Of a stretch of DNA of 64,000 bases, positions 35,740 through 45,833 are shown one piece after another. Each line of letters begins with the position of its first letter. Positions within the stretch are counted from its first letter, which is position 1. The notes under the pieces are model-generated. The model had not been told where the DNA came from. It made no database searches and worked only from the letters and a program-made list of their open reading frames with translations. This stretch comes from Manihot esculenta (taxonomy: Eukaryota; Streptophyta; Magnoliopsida; Malpighiales; Euphorbiaceae): contig NC_035161.2 in NCBI RefSeq assembly GCF_001659605.2, forward strand, positions 42,117,956 through 42,181,955, written 5' to 3'. The position numbers were made by a program, and so were the translations under genes.

Positions 35740-36330
35740 CAGCCGGCGGGGCCCCGAGGTCACCCCAGAACAAAAACAACCGGCGAGGCCCCGAGATCAT
35801 CCCGGAAATACAAAAATGACCAGGATCCCGTAAGATCTCCTGGAACAAAAACAACCGGCGAGGCCCCGAGGTCATCTCGGAAATACAAAAATGACCAGGA
35901 TCCCGTAAGATCTCCTGGAACAAAAACAACCGGCGAGGCCCCGAGGTCATTCCGGAAATACAAAAATGACCAGGATCCCGTAAGATCTCCTGGAACAAAA
36001 ACAACCGGCGAGACCCCGAGGTCATCCCGGAAATACAAAAATGACCAGGATCCCGTAAGATCTCCTGGAACAAAAACAACCGGCGAGGCCCCGAGGTCAT
36101 CCCGGAAATACAAAAATGACCAGGATCCCGTAAGATCTCCTGGAACAAAAACAGCCGGCGAGGCCCCGAGGTCGTCCCGGAAATACAAAGAAGACCGGGA
36201 TCCCCTAAGAACTCCCGAGAAAACAAAGCAAAAAACAGCTGGCGAGGCCCCGAGGTCGTCCCGGAAACACAAAGAAGACCGGGATCCCCTAAGAACTCCC
36301 AGGAAAACAAAGTAAAAAGCAGCTGGAGAA
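35740..36330. repeat. 75-bp minisatellite in the Tat 3' region
   Basis: About eight tandem units. Six units begin with CCGGCGAG at 35780, 35855, 35930, 36005, 36080 and 36155; the first five are exactly 75 bp, and flanking units (35740 and two at about 36160-36330) are truncated or lengthened. Because 75 is divisible by three, long open frames appear on the minus strand (229 and 224 codons), but they are repeat artefacts. Hypervariable tandem repeats between pol and the 3' LTR are known in Tat elements. Confidence 0.92.
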
Positions 36331-37091
36331 GGCCTTAAGACCATCTTTAAGCAAAAATTCCCCATATCATATGCAGGGACAATGCATAAAAATACAGTTC
36401 CGACCTCACAAAAAGATGCGTCCAAAGGCATCAAAGAAAGGCCAAAATCCGATCTCCCGAAGGAGCTCGGAGCACTATGGCCAAAAGGTACTGAACTTAA
36501 AAAGTGATCACTAACGCTAAGCTCAGCTTACAAAGAAGTCTAGACAGCAAATAGCCCGGAAGATACCCAGGGATATACGAAGCATCACAAGCCATAGGTG
36601 TAAAAGCCTAAGTGAAGAGTAAAGAGCCGAGCTCTCTGCTCGGATATATAAAAAAAAAAAAAATTCCATATGAAGCTGAAGGACCGCGCTCATAACTCGA
36701 GTCCGTCAAATAGACATCCGAGCTCATAACCAAGGAAGCAGGAAAAAATTATTTACCCCCTCAACACTCATGTAATGAAAGGTTGAGGAGGTCAAGGGGG
36801 CAATTTGGGAAGAAAGGACCTCAGCTTCATTTCCTGACAAGACAGAACTAAAAGCAAAAAGGCAGCTCTGCTAATCACCATTAGAAGGTATGTGATCTGA
36901 CTTATAAGTTCAGACAGTTAGCTAAGAATCGAGCTCATGACTAAAGGCTAATCTAGTTCAGAAAAAGCTTATGAATAAAAATATACAATGTCAGCATTAC
37001 AGTTACAAGAAGGAGAGAGAAATTATAAAGCGAAAAATAGTTCAAATAAAAAGAAATTAAAATTTCATTAAGAGTACAGGGCTGTTACAAT
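36331..37091. other. Tat-element 3' non-coding region
   Basis: Between the minisatellite and the antisense ORF. It is rich in GAGCTCGG-like words and has a short A-run at about 36650. The stretch 36960-37150 resembles 43910-44040 (shared pattern of TTTCATTA, TTACA, TAGTCCTTA/ATCCTTA and GGACTTACAT/GGATTTACAT), which indicates two related Tat 3' ends in this window. Confidence 0.55.
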
Positions 37092-40000
37092 CTACTTATC
37101 GGACGAGGTTGAAGGAAAGATAGTCCTTAAAGGACTTACATTTGTAAGAACATCCTCGCCTACATTATGTTTATTTACAACTATATCTGGAGGAAGCCCG
37201 GCATCCTTTGGGTCAGATGTCTTAGTATCAACAACAGGGGCAATCTCCAACCCTGGATTGAGGTCCTCCCCTCTAGATTCGGGGTCGCCTCCTTCAGACT
37301 CAAGGGCTCTCAGGTCCTCCCTATCCGACTCGGATTCTTCTTCAGAAGATACAGCCGACGGACCTCCAACACGACAGTCCCCTCTAGGCATAGGGAAATC
37401 ATCTTCTCCATACAACACCGGCTCACCATCAGAGTCCACTTCAGCCATACGAAGCTTTGCCAGAGGAGTATCAGGAGCATGCCTAGCCTCTCTTATACCG
37501 CGATTGTAACCAGTTACATACATGCGGAAGGCTTTCTGAAGAACAGCAGCTTTCATGTCTGCAGAGGCTAGATATTCGTCAAGATGCGTTTCACAGGCCT
37601 CAGCTATAAATGCCTTCAACTCAGGAGAATCCTTGTAGTCCTGAAGGTGAGCTTCACAGGCCTGCTCAATCTTTCTTTTCAGCTCCTCCGACTCCTGATA
37701 TTCTGCTAGACACCTCTCGCGTTCTAGCAGGAGCTTGCCTTCAGCATGTTTCACCACCTCGAGTAGGGCTGAACATTTACGTTCCAAAGTCCTGACTTCA
37801 TGGTTAAGCTGTTGATGGCGAAGTTGGGACTCCTCCGCCGATGAAGCCAGGACTCTGATACGTTCAGAGCTCGTGCTCAAGGACTTCCACCCGAGCTAAG
37901 GCCCTCTCCTTCTGAGCATTCACCTCATTCAGGCGAACTTGAAGTCCTTCAGAATCAGCCTTTAAGGCTTCATATTGGCACTGGACTTCATCCCTTCGAC
38001 TTACAGCCTCATCTCTTTCCTGAAGAGCTGCTGTCATAGAGGACAGCTGCTTTAAAACTTCTACACAACGAACTTCCACCTCAGCTGTCCTCTCATCAGA
38101 CTCCTGGAGAACCCTGCGAGTACGAGACAACTCTGCTTCCAGGGATTTAGTGTGCTCTGCTGCCTCAGCCGCTCTGCCTTCAGCTCTTTTAAGGGCCTCC
38201 AACGCAGAGTGCAACTCCACCTGGAGGGACTGGGAATGCTCCCGGGCAGCTAGAAGATTGCCTCTGGCATCATTGGTGGCAGATATATTCTCCTCCAGGC
38301 GCGCCTCTTCAATCCGGCGATCCACGGACTCCCGGAGGGAGTGGTCACGAGCGTCCACCTCCATAAAAAGACCTGTCACCTAGTAGGGGAGGACAACCGT
38401 CAAAAGAAAGAAATAAAGAAGACCAAAAGAGAGAGAAAAATAATTTACCATCAAAAGCATCTCCCTGATTGTATTCCCGAGCTCTTCACGAGATCGGGAT
38501 CGGAAGGACGCTTGCTCCTTGGTAGAACTGGCTAAAAAACCAGTAAAGGCAAGCAGGCGTGGATCCGAGGCCTCTGTAGCTCCGCCAAACATCCGTTCTC
38601 TAAGAAGTTCGGCGACGGCATTGGCCAGAGATTGAGAGGTGATGTCGGCAACGTTCAGAGTGTCGTTGTCAGTAGAAGACAATAGAGGTACAACAGGAAC
38701 ATTTTTTCCCTTCCCAATAGGAGGAAGGGCAGGAGAAGATCCTTTGGAAACCCTGGGCTTCTTCTGGGCAGGAGGAGGGGCAGGTGTTCCATGAGGTGCT
38801 GGACGCTTGTCCCCAGTTTTCCCTACGGAGTCTCCAGACTCAGACCTGACCCCCACAGGGGCAGGGGCATCTTTGGCAGGCGCCTCCAAAACGTCATCCT
38901 CCACAAGGACGATCTCTTTTCCCTTCCCAGGGACCTCCTCATCCTCGGTAATGGGGGACTTAAATTTTCCCCCTGACACCTCTTCAGAAGAACGAGCAAG
39001 ACCCAACTGTGCCTGTTCAATGACCTCGGTCTGCTCCACAATGGCTAGAGAAACTTCCCTCACACCCTCTGAAGAACCTTGAGCAGACTTAGACTCTTCA
39101 ATAGGCTTAATAGTCAAGGCCGACTTGCCACGACTAGAGGGCCGAGATGACTTAGAGCCTCGAGAGCTCAGCTTAGGATCTCGAGAGGAAGCCTTGGTAG
39201 GAGGTCGGCTAACTTTCTTGGAAGAAGCAACTTGAGCCACCTCTGCAGCGACCTCAGGCACAGAACGCCCAGCCCGAAGGGCATCAAAAATTGCATGCAT
39301 ATTATCCCGAGACAGGACTAAATTCTTCGGATGCCTGATCTCTTCCATTTCAACGACAGAAGCTGCAAAAACACGAAACTATAAAGGATTAGCGCATTTT
39401 ATAATATCATTTACAACAAAGAAACAGTCATTGGACGAGGCACTATACTCGTATCCCGGATATCCCTAAGATTAGACATGAACATACACTTCTCGACGTC
39501 ATACTTCTCGACGTCATACTTCTTTTCAACAGAAGTCAGTCGAAGCAATCCCACCTGCTCAATAAGGCTCAACCGGGGCAGGTCATTGCAGCCCGGAGGA
39601 ACATCCTCCCAACTTAGATCCACTTCCCATGATAAGGCGGATTCTAATTTCAGCTCCGCCACAAGGAAATTCTCAACCCATCCCTTTATGGAATCCTTGT
39701 AGCCCGTGAAAAGAGACAACCCACTACGGGGGGAAAAATAATAGAAATTCTGAACCGCCCTAACGAGACGGAAGAAAGTGACGAACAGACAGGCCGTGGG
39801 CGTGAAACCCCAGCTTCGGCAGATGGATTCGAAACAACTCATGAATAGAATAGAATTTGGGGATAACATCCGGGGGGTTACTCCGAAGTATCGGAAAACC
39901 TCGGCAAAAAATGGAGTAAAAGGGAAAGGTAGACCGAAATCCCTCTGTTTGAGAAAAAAGACTATACAACGCCCCCTCTGGGGATCCATCAAACCAGGGG

Positions 40001-40155
40001 GGAGGGTTTGGAAGAACTATCCTTTCATTTTGGAAAGGAGCTCGAATAAGATAAAGCGGAGTATCTAGATACCTCCGAGAAATATGTTTATTTATGGTAG
40101 AAGAAGTGATATGCGACCTAAGATTAGCGACATCCGGGAGCTTTGGACCCTCCAT
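37092..40155 (-). pseudogene. Antisense accessory ORF of a Tat element (gypsy-type transposon N-terminal domain plus coiled coil), spliced and frameshifted
   Basis: Coded on the strand opposite to gag-pol, between pol and a 3' LTR. The ATG at 40155 starts a domain like Pfam 'putative gypsy type transposon' (HLPKLGFHAHGLS then NFYYFSPRSG), with a frameshift near 39775. A probable short intron (39363-39414) leads to 39362-38450, a Ser/Lys/Pro-rich region. A clear 69-bp GT-AG intron (38380-38448) joins in frame to a long alpha-helical coiled coil (38379-37865). A second frameshift near 37870 leads to 37880-37092, which continues the coiled coil and ends in an acidic tail. Antisense accessory ORFs are known in Tat elements such as Grande. 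Function is unknown. Confidence 0.75.
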
Positions 40156-40374
40156 GGAAGAGCAAAGAAGCGTACCTGAAAACGCAATAGGGTGGAAAAA
40201 ACAGAAGAAGTTGCAGGAAAACAGAGAGCGAGTTTCTTCAGAAGACAGGGAGAATTCGAAGTGAAAGGCAATAATGAGATGAAACGTTGTTCTGAGCAGT
40301 TTTGTCTTGGAGCGGCGCGATCATTAATTGCTCTCGAAGTTTACCCTCTCAACGGTTAGATAATAACCGGCGAG

Positions 40375-40515
40375 AAGGTAAAGGGGCAAGGAGATGACCG
40401 CTGGGCTTCTCCACCCCTACAAAGGGCCAGGCCCACGACAATAGCCCATCAGTCGAAGGCCCACACGCTATCTGCATAAAATAAACCCAAATTGTCAAAA
40501 CCCTAAGACCGAGCT
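40375..40515 (+). repeat. Polypurine tract and truncated 3' LTR start of a second Tat element (B)
   Basis: GAAGGTAAAGGGGCAAGGAGA followed at 40395 by TGACCGCTGG aligns with the purine tract and LTR start of element A (45306 onward) over about 120 bp with substantial divergence (shared words CCGCTGG, GAAGGCCC.CACGC, AAACCC/AAGCCC). It breaks off at 40515, where the solo chromovirus LTR begins. So the sequence to its left belongs to a different, related Tat element. Confidence 0.7.
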
Positions 40516-42652
40516 TGTAATACCCGGCTAGAGTCCGGCACCGGAATTTCTATTGTCTGATGGAATCCGGGGTGTTGGGATTCTATATAAGGGTAGGAGT
40601 TATGTTTTCTCAGTATTATGAGGTGTTTTCTGGTTTTACAGTTCTTTAGTTTTGAGTTTTGAGTTGAAATGAACCAAGGCAGAGGAGCCAAGTTCGGCCG
40701 CCGAAGATAAGTTCGGCCGCCGAAAGTGCTCAATGTTTGGCTTCCGAAGTTCAGGTTCGGCCCCCGAATGTTGCATGGTTTTGCATGCGATTCGGCAGCC
40801 GAAGCTGTGTTGGTCAGCCAGCTTTTGAGCCATCCTTAGTCCGCATTGTGGACAGGTGTTATGTCCAATTTGTTGCCAGAAGTTGGCCACGTCTCCCTTG
40901 GTTTATTTGCTGAGTTTGCGCAGCTCATGCAGGAGTTTGCTCGTTTACCAAGTTTTGAAGGTTGTGAAGCAAAAAGTGAGTTTGAGAGAGTTTGAGAGTG
41001 TGAGAAGAGGTGATCCGTTTTCAGAGTGTGTAGCTTCTTACTACAGGAGGTAAGTGATGCTCTTAACTATGTTTTGATGTGTTCTGACGGTTTTAGTGGG
41101 ATTTGTGGAAGGAGATGCATGTTTAGGTTTTAATGGGAGTTTAGCTGATTTATGCATGTATACATGATTATGTGTTATGTTTGTTTTGTTGTTTGGGGTT
41201 AGTAGATAGTTTTGGACCCCTGTGATCATATACATAAGTATATGTGTGTTGAGGAGTTGGAGTAGATATGGTTTGAGAGATTGAAGGGAAGGAGAAGATG
41301 GTTTGCCATTGAAGCTGAGTTCTGGATGAACTCAGGTTCGGCAGCCGAAGGTTCATTCGGCCGCCGAACCTCTTGCATGGTGGCTTGGCTGCCACAGCCT
41401 GTTTTGCATGTTCGGCTCTGTTTGGGGGATTCGGCCGCCGAAGGTGCCGCCGAAGGTGCTTTAGTTTCGTCTCTGGAGAAGACTTTCGGCCGCCGAACCT
41501 GCCGCCGAAAGTGTTCTGTCCAGCTTTCCTTTGCTTGCTTTGCATGACTCTTAGAGAGAGGTTTAGGGGATTCTTGGGGAGTTTAAATAGAGTTATTTCT
41601 ACGCTTGTTTGGTCCCTCATATGAGTCCATCTGTATAGGTACAGACCAGAGGAACCAGAGAGAGCAGCAGTGAGTACTGCTCCAGAGGTTCAGAACCTGC
41701 AGAGTCAGTCAGTCCAGATAGCCAGAGGTGAGTGGAACTAAACTTATGACTTTTAATTGAACCACAAACTGCTTTTAGCATATCTCATGCATCATGTTTA
41801 TGCCATAGGTTGATTGCATTAGTAGTCACGAATATGTTGCATTGCATTGTGATTTGGTGATGTGAGTGAATGCTGAATGATCCAATAGTCTCAGACAGGA
41901 AGTCCAGGAGCCTTTGACTACGCCCTGGCACGTATAGCAAAGTCCAGGAGCCTTTGACTACGCCCTGGCAATGGTAAGTACAGAGGTGTTATATACACAT
42001 ATACATATATATGACAGGAAGACCAGGTGCTCGATTCTACGCCCTGGCACAGAGTTACTGGGACTATGTGGTGACAGGTTTACTCTTGATGTGGCTTGTC
42101 TGTGTTATGGTGCATTCCATGAGATCATATTTTACTGAGATGTTTTACTGTTCTCCTCACTGGGCTATAGAGCTCATCCCACTCCCTTAACCCCAGTTTT
42201 GCAGGTTCAGTGTACAGTGTACAGGGACAGTCCAGCAGAGTACAGGAAAAGTGAAGAGATCTGTAATAGTTTAGAGTGGACATGTAATATTAAAGAGATG
42301 TAATAGTTGTTGCTTGACCTAGACCTAGTGATGTATGTTTTGTACATGATCTGTATATGTATATATGTTGTCCTGTATGTGAAAACCAAGCTTAACAGGT
42401 ATGAGTTAACCCATCTAGAGCAAGCTCTAGTCAGGGATACAGAGTACAGAGTACATGAGTACAGAGTACAGAGACAGTGCATGCACAGGTTAAGCCTTGG
42501 TTCAGAAAAGAGTTTTATTTTCACATAAAATGTATGATCATGTATGAGGTTTACAGGTACACAGAGAGTATAGCAGGCTTGCTACGGGTTCTGGCGGCCT
42601 TAAGCCGACCTGAATCCTAGCGCCGGTGACGGTCCATTTTGGGGTCGTTACA
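40516..42652 (+). repeat. Solo LTR of the chromovirus family, without matching target duplication
   Basis: A 2137-bp LTR starting TGTAATACC and ending GTTACA. It is homologous to the LTRs at 13499 and 21019 but diverged, with one fewer internal repeat and five TTCGGCCGCCGAA motifs instead of seven. The flanking pentamers are GAGCT on the left and GATTC on the right, so there is no target duplication. The left flank is a Tat LTR start and the right flank is Tat internal sequence, which suggests recombination between two different insertions. Confidence 0.92.
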
Positions 42653-43068
42653 GATTCCAATTGAATCTCTCACTCAGGATGACCTGACACGCAAAATGCA
42701 CATCATCACCGCTCAGGCAGTAAAAACTAAGGAAGAAGAGTAAGTCGTAGAAAGACCCAAGGAGACAAACAGGGGGAAGCATGATAAAGGTCAGACCAGC
42801 CTATCACCTAAGAAGGATCATCATTAAGCAAAGGGCAGGAGCCCAGAACGAAGCGACGAAGACGCCTCGGAATCTTACAAAGTTATGGGTCAGAAACTCA
42901 ACCCATTGATTAAAGACAGAGCTCACAGGTCGGTTAGTCCAGCTCGGAAAAAGTAAATTGAAAGCTAAGGGAACTTAGAGCTCGGCTCATTGAACGCAGA
43001 CAGAGCTCACAGGTCGGTTAGTCCAGCTCGGAAAGAAGTAAATTGAAAGTTATGGGTCAGAAGCTCAA
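42653..43068. other. Tat element A 3' internal sequence (left of the foldback element)
   Basis: A short open segment (42654-42740, ending TAA) is followed by non-coding sequence with repeated phrases such as AGAGCTCACAGGTCGGTTAG at about 42917 and 43001. No recognisable domain. Confidence 0.5.
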
Positions 43069-43651
43069 TGTAACAGCCCGGACGTGATTCCCGGCACTGT
43101 TACCGCTCACAGCCCGTGACCTTCCTCTGGGCCCAGCCACTGTGAGCAGCTCTTAACATCCCTTCACCCTCACGGGTTCCAGGCAGGATTTGTCCCTCGG
43201 GGGAGCCATTACGGCCCGCCCTAGCCCGAGTGGATTTGGCCCAATTCCTTCCTCTGGGAATTAGGTCGCCTCCCCACTGCTCGAACCCTTGACCTCCCAC
43301 TTTAAGGGAATAGTCTGGTGAGAGTGAGTACCAATTGTTCCAATTGGAACAATTGGTACTCACTCTCACCAGACTATTCCCTTAAAGTGGGAGGTCAAGG
43401 GTTCAAGCAGTGGGGGAGGCGACCTAATTTCCAAAGGGAAATTTAGGCCAAATCCACTTGGGGAAGGATGCGTTTGACGAGAACCCAAGGGGACAAATCC
43501 TGCCTGGAACCCGTGAGGGTGAAGGGATGTTAAGAGCTGCTCACGACGCCAGTGGAAAGCCCGAGGTGGCAAGAGGCCAGGCGAGGGATAGCCCTGGGCC
43601 GTGAGCGGTAACAGTGCCGGCAAAGAGAGAGGGCCGAGCTGTTACACTCAA
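43064..43651. mobile_element. 578-bp foldback (palindromic) element
   Basis: The element (43069-43646) is an almost complete inverted repeat. It starts TGTAACAGC and ends GCTGTTACA, the arms pair along most of their length, and the centre is a perfect palindrome at 43331-43356 (CCAATTGTTCC/AATTGGAACAATTGG). It is flanked by a perfect 5-bp duplication CTCAA (43064-43068, 43647-43651). The TG...CA ends and 5-bp duplication are LTR-like, but LTRs are direct rather than inverted repeats. It has no coding capacity. It may be a foldback/MITE-like element or an inverted LTR-derived unit. Confidence 0.85.
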
Positions 43652-44259
43652 CCCCTTGATTAAAAGCAGAGCTCGCAGATCGGTTAGTCTCGCTTGGATA
43701 AAGTAAACCGAAAGCGAGCCCGCAGGTCGGTAGGTCTCGCTTGGATAAAGTAAACCGAAAGCAAGCTCGCAGGTCGATCGGTACAGCTCGAAAGGAGTAA
43801 ACTAAAAACTCAGACTGGCTAAATGGATTTTGGGTCGGGTCAATTAAAAGACAAGAAGGAAAAAACAATATCATAGACTTCTCAGAGACAACCACGAAGA
43901 AAACAGTCTCAACATCTCATTCATAATAAAGAAGGAACAGTTTGGATATGAGCGAAAAAATGAAAGTTTCATTACAGCACGTTACGAATACCCACATTAC
44001 AGAATAAAAAGCTATCCTTAGAGGATTTACATGACCAGATACATCATCTACGTTTACATCACTATCACCCATCACACTATCCTAGTTTTCGATACAGAGG
44101 AACTCTCAGATACGGAAAACGAGCTCTGTAGGTCGGCCGAGCCCTGCTTCGTTATTATAGGGGAACTGAATAAGTTGATTCCCATAAGCATTTCTCACTG
44201 TTCCCCTATAGACAAACATTCGGTTGCCCAAGTGTGATTCACGGTACATTCGAACAAGC
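43652..44259. other. Tat element A 3' internal sequence (right of the foldback element)
   Basis: Non-coding. Tandem-like phrases such as GTCTCGCTTGGATAAAGTAAACCGAAAGC recur at about 43687 and 43734. The stretch 43910-44040 resembles 36960-37150 near the end of the antisense ORF of element B. Confidence 0.5.
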
Positions 44260-44721
44260 TCATATATTATATGCTGTTCGTATATCACGCATGAAAAATA
44301 TAAGTCTTCGAGGTACGGCTTCAAGCAGATCACAGAGCATATATTCGAAGGCATCGACGGAAGCTTGACTGAGTGCAGCAGATCTCAGCCTCTCATAATA
44401 CAGGTATTCCACACCAAAGGGGACAATAAATTGATCATTTTCGGCACCTCCATTTATATCAAAAGCAGACAACATGGACATCGGGGAAATTTCCTTCTCG
44501 AAGGAAGGTAAAGTCAAAACAGACCTCTCAACAGCCCATAGCCTCTTTGGAGCTCGAACAACAACCAGAGGAGGAGGCCAGCCAGACGATCTGGGTAAAA
44601 CAGTTTCAACGACCTGCCAAATGACTCCACCCATCAACCGCCCTGCTAGGAGGACCTCAGAAGCAACCTTCAGACTCCCTCCAGGTAATATCAGATTGTC
44701 AAGAGGTTTGGACTGACCCAT
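44260..44721 (-). pseudogene. Antisense accessory ORF fragment of Tat element A
   Basis: A minus-strand frame from the ATG at 44721, 154 residues, with no domain I recognise. It starts just inside a probable splice acceptor (TTTTTGCAG at about 44740), the same arrangement as the second exon of the antisense ORF of element B (TTTTTGCAG near 39365, then an ATG). It is therefore probably the counterpart accessory ORF, truncated or highly diverged. The stretch 44722-45305 holds no other recognisable coding part. Confidence 0.45.
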
Positions 44722-45305
44722 CTTTATCTCAGGTACTGCAAAAAGTTCCAAACAGAGACAAGTCAGGATAATCTTTTGTCAAGATAATGAAAGCAAGATT
44801 AAAGCAAACCCCTGGGGCAACAAAACAATGAAGCCCCAGGCTCACCTCAATCCGTTTGAAGAAGGCGTCAAATGGATCCTTTGCAGAAAAAACAGGAGAA
44901 TCTCGCTGGAAGAAGGAAACAGACAGAGGGCTGGAGGGAAAGACTCCCTTTCTCCGACAAAGGGCCTAGAAGTGAAGAGGAGTCAACACTGATATATACT
45001 CAAAATCTGAAGTCTTAGCGCAAAGTAACTCTAGACTCTAAGCCCACGATGTCAGGATCTTTAAAAGATATTCATGGAAAAGGAAAAAAGAAGTACGTCC
45101 AGGCGATAATGACAGGAAAGTAAAGAAGAGCAGAGTATCTGAGAGGTAAGGAAAGGCCAGAAAGGGAAAGAGGCAGATAGGATTCAAGAAATGAGGAATG
45201 ACAAAAAGATGAAAGGGAGTTATGAAGGCATCTACACGCGAACAGGCGCGGTCATAATGGTTCTCGATATTCACCCCCTCGGCAGTCGGAGCAATAACTG
45301 CCAAG

Positions 45306-45321
45306 AAGGTGAAGGGGCAAT
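45306..45321 (+). promoter_or_regulatory. Polypurine tract of Tat element A
   Basis: AAGGTGAAGGGGCAAT directly before the 3' LTR, the plus-strand priming site. Confidence 0.8.
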
Positions 45322-45828
45322 TGATTACCGCTGGATTTCCCTACCCCCATTCTTGGGCCTAGATTACGGCCACGGCCCATGAAAGGAAGGCCCGCACGCC
45401 CTCTCAAAACAAGCCCAGATCATCAGACCCCTGAGGCTGGACTCCACCAGATTCTTCCTCATCGAGATCGGCCCAGCCCGTATAACCTCCCCACGGATTC
45501 CTTCTCCTTTTGAGTTCCGCGTCTAGCCCAGCTCTCGGCCCAGCCCAAGATCCAGAACGAGACTCGTCATACAGCCTGGCAGATCCGCTCGAGCGTACGC
45601 ACGGGGGAGAATCAGAGGCCGTTACGCATGGAGCAGACGCTTGATATCCTCGTACGCCCATATCTGTATGGCAGAGACACGTGGCCCAATCATAGGAGAG
45701 CCGTTGTACGTCATCAGCAAGCAGACAGAAAGGATAAAAGGGATACCCCTCTAGAGAGATAGAGCAAGCTTTATTTTTCAATACCAAAACCCTTGTAAAA
45801 CCCTATTCTATTGGATCTCAAATCATCA
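45322..45828 (+). repeat. 3' LTR of Tat element A
   Basis: 507 bp, from TGATTACCGCTGG to ATCATCA. It carries a 12-bp insertion (near 45531) and a 1-bp insertion relative to the 5' LTR, plus substitutions. It is followed by the GAAGG target duplication. Confidence 0.93.
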
Positions 45829-45833
45829 GAAGG

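Larger units (their letters stand above)
11531..45833 (+). mobile_element. Ty3-gypsy Tat-lineage retrotransposon A, hosting all the nested elements
   Basis: The outer element has LTRs at 11536-12029 (494 bp) and 45322-45828 (507 bp), both beginning TGAT and ending ATCATCA. A perfect 5-bp target duplication GAAGG lies at 11531-11535 and 45829-45833. The LTRs are close but differ by a 12-bp indel, a 1-bp indel and several substitutions. Internal landmarks are a primer-binding site at 12032, gag from 12111, and pol with protease, RT, RNase H, a second archaeal-type RNase H and integrase. The second RNase H is diagnostic of the Tat clade. Three later insertions and a recombined stretch inflate it to 34.3 kb. 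In-frame stops show it can no longer encode a complete gag-pol. Confidence 0.92.

Noticed and set aside
35621..36434. Two long overlapping minus-strand ORFs of 224-229 codons
   Set aside because: They consist of the 75-bp tandem repeat read in two frames. The unit length is a multiple of three, so frames stay open by construction.
40516..42652. A complete second chromovirus
   Set aside because: Only one LTR is present, with no internal region and no matching target duplication.
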